DNA of 19,885 bases from SZUA-448 sp964602475 (GTDB taxonomy: Bacteria > Bacillota > Clostridia > Lachnospirales > Lachnospiraceae). Shown one piece after another: positions 14,698 to 19,885 of this stretch; within the stretch, counting starts at the first letter, position 1; every line of letters begins with the position of its first letter. Made by a program: the position numbers and the translations under genes. The DNA is taken from contig CAZRRN010000051.1 in assembly GCA_964602475.1 (NCBI GenBank), forward strand, positions 1 to 19,885, in the 5' to 3' direction. The notes below the pieces were generated by a model. The model was not told where the DNA came from and did not search any database. It saw only the letters and a list, made by a program, of their open reading frames with translations.

Positions 14698-15744
14698 ATG
14701 AAGAGGAGTTTGTTCGTTGCCGCTCTGCTGATTTCAATGCTGTGTATGCTGACAGCCTGCGGAAAGAACGATAACACAGATACTGGGGAGAATGGCACTG
14801 TTGTGACAACGGATGTTACGCTTGGCCAATATAAGAACATTGAAGTTACACTTCTTGAGCTTAAAGTAACAGACGAAGACGTAGAAAGTGAGCTCTACTA
14901 CAAATTAAGTTCGCTTGCAGCCAAGACAGATCGTACGGTGGTAGAAAATCATGACGTAGTTAATATTGATTTTGTAGGAAAGCTTGATGATGTAGCATTT
15001 GACGGAGGATCTGCGGAAGCCTTTGATCTCCAGATCGGATCCAAGAACTTTATTGACGGCTTTGAAGACGGACTGATCGGAACAGCAGTCGGAGATACGG
15101 TAGATCTGAATGTAACATTCCCGGAAAGCTATGGTTCCTCCGATCTTGCAGGAAAGGATGTAGTATTTACCGTGACGGTGAATTCTATTATGGCAATGCC
15201 GGAGCTGACGGACAGCATCATAGCAGCGAATACAGATTACACTACCTATGCAGATTATTACGCTTCTGTCAGTGAAAGCCTGCAGACATCCGCAGATTCA
15301 ACCATCGAAACACAAAAACAGAGCGATCTGATTGATTTTCTGATTGAGAATTCCGTAATCACCAAAGATATCAGCGAAGAAATAACCGAATACGCAAGCA
15401 ACATGCTCTCCATGTATGAGTATTATGCAAACTATTACGGAGTAACTCTGGAGGCGTTTGTATATGGAAGCTTTGGTATGACACTTGATACCTTTAATGA
15501 AGAGGTTCCGAAGGCTGCTGAGCTTTCTGTAAAACGTAAATACGTGATTCTGGCTGTTGCAGAAGCAGAGAATATAACGGTTTCGGATGATGAATACAGC
15601 GAATATGCAGATGAAATGATGACCAATTACGGATATGAAACACTGGAGGATCTAGAAACGGATTATACGAAGGATTCTTTGATGGAATCGATTCTTTACA
15701 ATAAAGCGCTGGAATTTGTAACGACAAATGCTGTGATCAAATAA
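14698..15744 (+). CDS. Trigger-factor-like FKBP peptidyl-prolyl isomerase lipoprotein
   Basis: 348 aa. The signal peptide (1-20) ends in the lipobox L-T-A-C with C21 lipidated, so the protein faces outward on the membrane. Residues about 82-165 are an FKBP domain of the trigger factor type: 'VVNIDFVGKLDDVAFDGGSAE', 'IGSKNFIDGFEDGLIG', 'LNVTFPESYGSSDLAGKDVVFTVTV'. Residues about 170-340 are a helical region like the substrate-cradling C-terminal domain of trigger factor. The ribosome-binding N-terminal domain is missing, as expected for an exported form. It probably helps fold secreted proteins, in a role parallel to PrsA. AAGAGGA lies seven bases before the ATG at 14698; an in-frame start at 14665 would put charged residues ahead of the signal peptide. 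It has its own promoter and terminator. Confidence 0.9.
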   Translation: MKRSLFVAALLISMLCMLTACGKNDNTDTGENGTVVTTDVTLGQYKNIEVTLLELKVTDEDVESELYYKLSSLAAKTDRTVVENHDVVNIDFVGKLDDVAFDGGSAEAFDLQIGSKNFIDGFEDGLIGTAVGDTVDLNVTFPESYGSSDLAGKDVVFTVTVNSIMAMPELTDSIIAANTDYTTYADYYASVSESLQTSADSTIETQKQSDLIDFLIENSVITKDISEEITEYASNMLSMYEYYANYYGVTLEAFVYGSFGMTLDTFNEEVPKAAELSVKRKYVILAVAEAENITVSDDEYSEYADEMMTNYGYETLEDLETDYTKDSLMESILYNKALEFVTTNAVIK

Positions 15745-15775
15745 TACTTCAGATGATGTAAGAGTACAAACAGCG

Positions 15776-15825
15776 GCAGCCGATATGTGCCTGTCTATTT
15801 GACAGGGATGTATCAGCTGCTTTTT
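15776..15825 (+). terminator. Terminator of the FKBP lipoprotein gene
   Basis: GCAGC-CGATA...CCTGTC (15776-15796) pairs with GACAGG...TATC-AGCTGC (15801-15820) with a few mismatches, loop TATTT, followed by TTTTT. It lies between convergent genes and may also slow transcription from the minus-strand EAL gene. The rest of the gap (15745-15878) shows nothing else. Confidence 0.72.
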
Positions 15826-15878
15826 GTTGTATAAATGCCTGTGTCTTAAATGAACAGTAAAAGCTGTGTGGTTATATA

Positions 15879-17786
15879 TTAGTGGGAGATTAACCGGATC
15901 AGTTCCTCTTCCTTAACAGGCATGGAATAGTAATAGCCTTGCTGGTAGTAGCACCCGTAAAGAGCCAGCTCTTCCGCTTCTTCTTTGGATTCAACTCCGA
16001 CGGCGGCTACGCGCAGACTTAACTCATTATACATGGTAATGGTATGCTTCATGGCAATACGTGTACGATCATTTTTCATAGCAGACAGAATAATACCGCG
16101 GTCAAATTTAACACAACGTACAGGAAGAGAAAAGAAATCTTCGCCGGAACAGCCGATTCCGCGGTGATCCAGTGAAAAACCAAAACCATCCTGGGAAAGC
16201 AGGGCTGCCTTCTTTAGAAAACGATCCTTAACATTGACAACGGACAGTTCATTGAATTCAAGAGCAATCATTGACGGTGGGATGTTGTAACGGGCTACCC
16301 GTTCATTCAGCTGGTCACGCAGGGATTCCTGAAGGCACTGTACTACGGAAAGATTGATTCCGACATAACGGATTCCGTATTTCCAAAGACTTGTTTTTGC
16401 GATGAAGGAATATACCTTATCAAATACAAGGGATCCTATTTTTAATATGTAACCGTTTTTTTCGGCAACCGGAAGAAACTCATCTGGACTGATGTCTCCG
16501 AAAGCTGCATCATGAAGCCGGATCAGGGCTTCGACAGATTCAAAGCGCTGTTCATTGATAGAATATACCGGCTGATAATAAACCTCAAATTCGTTATTCT
16601 GTACCGCCCGCTGGAGGATATGCCGAATGGCAGCTTCACGGCGTTTCATAATGATGGAAGTATCATCGGCGTACACAATGGGAACAGTATCCGAAAGCAG
16701 CTCTGCGTGCTCCAGAGAGTAATCCATCAAATCTGCGACATCTTCGGCATAATTTGCGCATTCCGGACAGTGAATTACGCAGATCAAAGGCGTTGGCCGG
16801 AGCTCGGTACCGTTCACAAAGCAGGGAGTTTCAAAATAATTGCTGATTGTTTTTAGAATTGTATCAAGGTCTGGCTCCTTGTGCTTCAAAATTAGCGCAA
16901 AACGGCTGTCGGAAAGCCGGTAAAGCCGGTCAGGAGCTGACTTTTGCAGGAGGTGCGCAACAGACAGGGTGACTGTGTCAGATGTATTCATACCAAGCGT
17001 CTGATGAAGATAATTATAATCTTTCAGCTCGAGACAAAGTATAGTCAGCTTATCACCCTGACGAAACATAGTTTTCAGTGTGCTGTGAAAGGCTTTCAAA
17101 TTGAAAGCGCCGGTAGGCTGGTCAATAAAATCATCGGGATTTTGTATAGAAAGATAAGCCAGCAGGCTGGATACGGCAACCGCGAATCCGATAATCATCA
17201 GATTCCGGAAGAGAAGCTGAAGGAAAAAAGAGATAATACAGGAAAAGGTATAGGTAAATACCGCAAGCTTCTGGATTCGTGTCAGCATTTTCTGGTACTT
17301 TATGGTGTCAAAGAAGCTAAGAAGCATGAAAATCAAAGCAATACCATATAAAATGTATAACCCGGTGCCGTTTCGGTACTGCAGGTTTTCATCAAAGTAA
17401 AATACCAGATGTGTAAACGGTGTGGTAAGAATCAGAAGATATACGAAAACAAGAGGAATAATAATGACCCATTTTTTGCTTCGCTGAATAATCCGGTGTT
17501 CCTGAGTCATGGAAAGAACATAGATATAGTAAATGAAGGTTGTGCTGTTGTAGGTCAGCGAATACAAAATTTGTGACAGGTAGTTAACCCACAGGGGAAG
17601 AAAATCTGCATATTTTATTGTAACGATTGCAACCAGATCAAGAAAAGTAAATAACCATGCAAAGATTAACAGCAACCGAAAGGAACGGGAAGTTGCCGAA
17701 GGGAAGCTTTTCTGTTGGAACAGAATCCAGAAAAGAACAGAAAGAAGGACTAATGCACTGATGTCATATTCAGTCACCCAGGACAT
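15879..17786 (-). CDS. Multi-TM sensor protein with degenerate GGDEF and degenerate EAL domain
   Basis: 635 aa, the second of two tandem paralogues. Residues 1-215 hold about seven hydrophobic helices, a membrane sensor region. 'NPDDFIDQPTGAFN' (216-229) begins the GGDEF-like domain, whose signature loop is L-S-D-S-R-F (291-296) instead of G-G-D-E-F, so no diguanylate cyclase activity is expected. The EAL domain (about 385-635) keeps E419 of E-A-L, N478, E510, K560 and the Q of 'QQGYYY'. The second metal aspartate of the D-D-F-G motif is H541 (L-D-H-R-G), and the glutamate of A-E-G-V-E is V596. Phosphodiesterase activity is therefore doubtful; it may bind c-di-GMP or be regulatory. The start at 17786 matches the paralogue start and has AGGGGG eight bases upstream; an in-frame upstream start at 17948 is unlikely. 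The start overlaps the preceding gene by 17 nt. Confidence 0.85.
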   Translation of the reverse strand: MSWVTEYDISALVLLSVLFWILFQQKSFPSATSRSFRLLLIFAWLFTFLDLVAIVTIKYADFLPLWVNYLSQILYSLTYNSTTFIYYIYVLSMTQEHRIIQRSKKWVIIIPLVFVYLLILTTPFTHLVFYFDENLQYRNGTGLYILYGIALIFMLLSFFDTIKYQKMLTRIQKLAVFTYTFSCIISFFLQLLFRNLMIIGFAVAVSSLLAYLSIQNPDDFIDQPTGAFNLKAFHSTLKTMFRQGDKLTILCLELKDYNYLHQTLGMNTSDTVTLSVAHLLQKSAPDRLYRLSDSRFALILKHKEPDLDTILKTISNYFETPCFVNGTELRPTPLICVIHCPECANYAEDVADLMDYSLEHAELLSDTVPIVYADDTSIIMKRREAAIRHILQRAVQNNEFEVYYQPVYSINEQRFESVEALIRLHDAAFGDISPDEFLPVAEKNGYILKIGSLVFDKVYSFIAKTSLWKYGIRYVGINLSVVQCLQESLRDQLNERVARYNIPPSMIALEFNELSVVNVKDRFLKKAALLSQDGFGFSLDHRGIGCSGEDFFSLPVRCVKFDRGIILSAMKNDRTRIAMKHTITMYNELSLRVAAVGVESKEEAEELALYGCYYQQGYYYSMPVKEEELIRLISH

Positions 17787-19725
17787 GTGCGGTACCCCCT
17801 TTTGTGGATGAACGGGAAACGTATTCCGACAAAAACTGTTCGGCAGGAAGTGGTTTTGCATAATAAAAGCCCTGTATGTAATCAATTCCGAACGAAGAAA
17901 GAAGATCAATATGTTCTTTTGTTTCGGCACCTTCGGCAACAACATCAAGCTTCAGCTCAAGAAACATGGCAATCGTATTTTTCAAGGCAATTTGAGTTCT
18001 GACATTGTTGACTGAGAGCCAGAGAATTTCTTTCGAAATTTTTACTTCACGGAACGGAAGCTCAAGCATCCGATCTCCGTTGGAATAACCGATTCCGTAA
18101 TCATCCAGAATAAAAGAGCATCCGGCGTCTGCCAGCGTCCGCATATTTTTTTCGAATTGTGAGCCTGCATGGATTGTAATGGCCTCTGTAACCTCGAAAC
18201 GAAGCATAGCAGCCGGAACATTGTAGCGATGAATGATTTCAAGCAGAGTTTCTGCAAGGTTTTTCTGCATGCACTGTACTACAGAAAGGTTGATGCTGAT
18301 ATAACGAAGATCCATGCTGCTCAGCCTGTTCTCAGAGATAACGGAACAGACGGTCTCAATTACAATGCTGCTGACATCCAGAATAGAACCACTTCGCTCG
18401 GCAATCGGAATGAATTCGCTGGGACTGATATCGCCCAGTGCCTTGTCCTGAAGACGAACAAGAGCTTCAGCTCCAATGTATTTTTCTTCCTTTACGGAAT
18501 AGACCGGCTGAAAATGAACTTCGAATTCCCGATTTTGTATTGCACGTTTAATGATATGTGTGATTGCGGCATCTCTGCGCTTTTGTATGAGTGCTGTTTC
18601 GTTTGCTGCTACCAGCTCGTTCTTTTTATCGGATTTCCGTGCATAATTCAAAGAATAATCAATGGCATCGAGAAAATCATCCAGATAGCTTGCATTTTCC
18701 GGATAATGAATCGCACATACCAGAGGATCCATCTTAATCTCAATATTTTGAATCAGGTAGGGGGTGCCGAAGTATTCGAAAATCTGTGAGGTAATGTCGT
18801 CGAGCTTGCTGTCTTTGTGATCCAGAATAAGCGCAAACCGTACTCCTGATAAACGGTATAATTGTTTCCCGGGTGCGGCAGACTGCAGAAACCGTGCAAC
18901 CGTAACAATAATACTGTTCGCCGTTGCGATACCGAGCGTTTTGTTGATAAATCCAAAATCGTCCGGTTCCAGACACAAAACCGTAAATGGAGTACGCTGC
19001 TGAAAAAGAGAACTGAGCATGTGGAGAAAAGCTTTGGTATTAAATGCTCCGGTCGGCTTATCGATAAAATCATCCGGATTCTGAAGGGAAAGATACAGCA
19101 TCAGGGAAGAAATGGCAATCGCATATGCAATCAGCATGACCTTGCGGAATACAAGCTGAATGGCAAATGCTCCCACGCAGGAAAGAGTATAGGTGATTAC
19201 GGCGATTTTCTGAGAACGGGTCAGAAGCTTTTTGTATTTCATCGTATCATAGAGACTCATCATAATGAAATAAAACGCAAACGCATAGAGAATATACAGC
19301 CCGGCTCCGTGGCAGTATTCTCTGGTATCGTCAAAATAAAAAACAAAGTGAGTAAACGGGCTGGTGAAAATAAGAAGATAAACAATTACAGCCGGAATAA
19401 TCACCAGAAGCTTTCTTGCTTTGGTAACGATACGGTGCTCCTGCGTCATTGCCAGAACATAGACATAATAAAAAATACCACAGGAATTAAAGGTAGAAAG
19501 ATAAACAGCCTGAACAAGGTTGTTCAGCCAGAGAGGAAAGCGGTCGGCGTTAACGATTGTATAGATACCGATCAAATCAAACAGCGTGGAAAGCCATGCA
19601 AAGGTAAGAACCAGACGAAACATACGGTTTGTCAGAGTCGGAAAGTTCTTATGATGCAGAAGAATCCAGAAAACAACCGTAAGAAGTATTAGGGCGCAGA
19701 TATCATATTCAATGATCCAATCCAT
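17770..19725 (-). CDS. Multi-TM sensor protein with degenerate GGDEF and intact EAL domain (predicted c-di-GMP phosphodiesterase)
   Basis: 651 aa. Residues 1-215 form about seven TM helices, and 'NPDDFIDKPTGAFN' (216-229) starts the GGDEF-like domain. Its signature loop is L-S-G-V-R-F (292-297), so it should lack cyclase activity. The EAL domain (about 388-635) has the expected catalytic set: E420 in E-A-L, N479, E511 in F-E-V-T-E, D541/D542 in D-D-Y-G-I-G, K562, E598 in A-E-G-A-E and Q618 in Q-G-F. It is therefore a plausible membrane-bound phosphodiesterase cleaving c-di-GMP to pGpG in response to a signal sensed by the TM region. The start at 19725 aligns with the downstream paralogue (M-x-W-x-x-E-Y-D-I) and has GGAAATGGA upstream; an in-frame GTG at 19755 has no Shine-Dalgarno. 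It ends 17 nt inside the next gene. Confidence 0.87.
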   Translation of the reverse strand: MDWIIEYDICALILLTVVFWILLHHKNFPTLTNRMFRLVLTFAWLSTLFDLIGIYTIVNADRFPLWLNNLVQAVYLSTFNSCGIFYYVYVLAMTQEHRIVTKARKLLVIIPAVIVYLLIFTSPFTHFVFYFDDTREYCHGAGLYILYAFAFYFIMMSLYDTMKYKKLLTRSQKIAVITYTLSCVGAFAIQLVFRKVMLIAYAIAISSLMLYLSLQNPDDFIDKPTGAFNTKAFLHMLSSLFQQRTPFTVLCLEPDDFGFINKTLGIATANSIIVTVARFLQSAAPGKQLYRLSGVRFALILDHKDSKLDDITSQIFEYFGTPYLIQNIEIKMDPLVCAIHYPENASYLDDFLDAIDYSLNYARKSDKKNELVAANETALIQKRRDAAITHIIKRAIQNREFEVHFQPVYSVKEEKYIGAEALVRLQDKALGDISPSEFIPIAERSGSILDVSSIVIETVCSVISENRLSSMDLRYISINLSVVQCMQKNLAETLLEIIHRYNVPAAMLRFEVTEAITIHAGSQFEKNMRTLADAGCSFILDDYGIGYSNGDRMLELPFREVKISKEILWLSVNNVRTQIALKNTIAMFLELKLDVVAEGAETKEHIDLLSSFGIDYIQGFYYAKPLPAEQFLSEYVSRSSTKGGTAHVLGD

Positions 19726-19795
19726 AAAAAGTCCATTTCCGCGATGACAAAGCACGCGCTAATAGGATAGTGAAATCATATATATTCTTATAATA

Positions 19796-19824
19796 ATCAT
19801 AACGATAAACGGAACGGATGTCAA
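19796..19824 (-). promoter_or_regulatory. Promoter of the EAL gene pair
   Basis: On the minus strand, TTGACA (19819-19824), a 17-nt spacer and TATGAT (19796-19801). The transcript would start near 19789, giving a 5' leader of about 65 nt before the ATG at 19725, and should cover both tandem genes. Confidence 0.8.
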
Positions 19825-19885
19825 CGAAAAAACGCTAGGGTAAAGTTTTTGTAGGAAAAATTAAATAGATAAAGAAGAAGCACCT

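Noticed and set aside
17786..17948. A 54-codon N-terminal extension of the downstream EAL protein
   Set aside because: The stretch overlaps the coding sequence of the upstream gene, has no paralogue counterpart, and the internal ATG at 17786 has a good ribosome binding site.
18862..19692. A 276-codon open frame on the plus strand, antisense to the upstream EAL gene
   Set aside because: It lies fully inside a well-supported gene, has a low-complexity basic composition and no ribosome binding site. A similar antisense frame in the paralogue (16944-17351) follows from the homology of the sense strands.

Overview
The window looks like a chromosomal segment of a Gram-positive member of the Clostridia, most likely Lachnospiraceae. 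The reasons are strong AGGAGG-type ribosome binding sites, TTGACA/TATAAT-type promoters, lipoproteins with an L-T-A-C lipobox, MutS2 with the 'LNLIG' form of the Smr motif, a VanW/G5-like surface protein, a lipoprotein form of trigger factor, and stand-alone CheX. The family assignment is an inference from gene content. I see no phage, transposase, CRISPR array, tRNA or rRNA. There is no stretch above 300 bp without a gene; the largest gap, 12404-12693, is a divergent promoter region.

Layout, left to right. (1) 21-1163: a VanW-domain lipoprotein with a coiled-coil stalk, closed by a hairpin terminator. (2) 1257-3468: an apparent three-gene operon with its own promoter. It holds an orphan C-terminal half of an AIR-synthase/HypE-like protein, an Lrp/AsnC regulator and a class I aminotransferase; the last two overlap by 4 nt. 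(3) 3583-4056: CheX with its own promoter and terminator. (4) 4122-9320: trmL, mutS2 and an OmpR-type two-component pair on one strand with short gaps. (5) 9462-10835: a membrane-anchored HtrA-like protein that keeps the fold and PDZ domain but has lost all three catalytic residues. Its upstream region carries three phased TGT-type direct repeats that could be sites for the neighbouring response regulator. (6) 10836-10897: a perfect 23-bp-stem hairpin separating it from a convergent FucI/AraA-family isomerase (10922-12403). (7) 12694-14584: an MgtC-family membrane protein and a GH105 unsaturated glucuronyl/galacturonyl hydrolase. (8) 14698-15744: a secreted FKBP/trigger-factor lipoprotein. (9) 15879-19725, minus strand: two tandem, overlapping paralogues with a multi-TM sensor region, a degenerate GGDEF and an EAL domain. 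The upstream copy keeps the EAL catalytic residues and the downstream copy has lost two of them.

Taken together, this is mostly housekeeping plus envelope and signalling genes. The two-component pair next to an HtrA-like protein resembles the CssRS-HtrA secretion-stress arrangement of Bacillus, except that the effector here is a predicted pseudoprotease. The extracytoplasmic FKBP lipoprotein fits the same theme of folding outside the membrane. FucI and GH105 point to use of plant or host glycans. The points most worth a second look are the pseudo-HtrA with its putative operator array, the orphan half-domain gene, and the EAL pair that has diverged into a likely active and a likely inactive copy.
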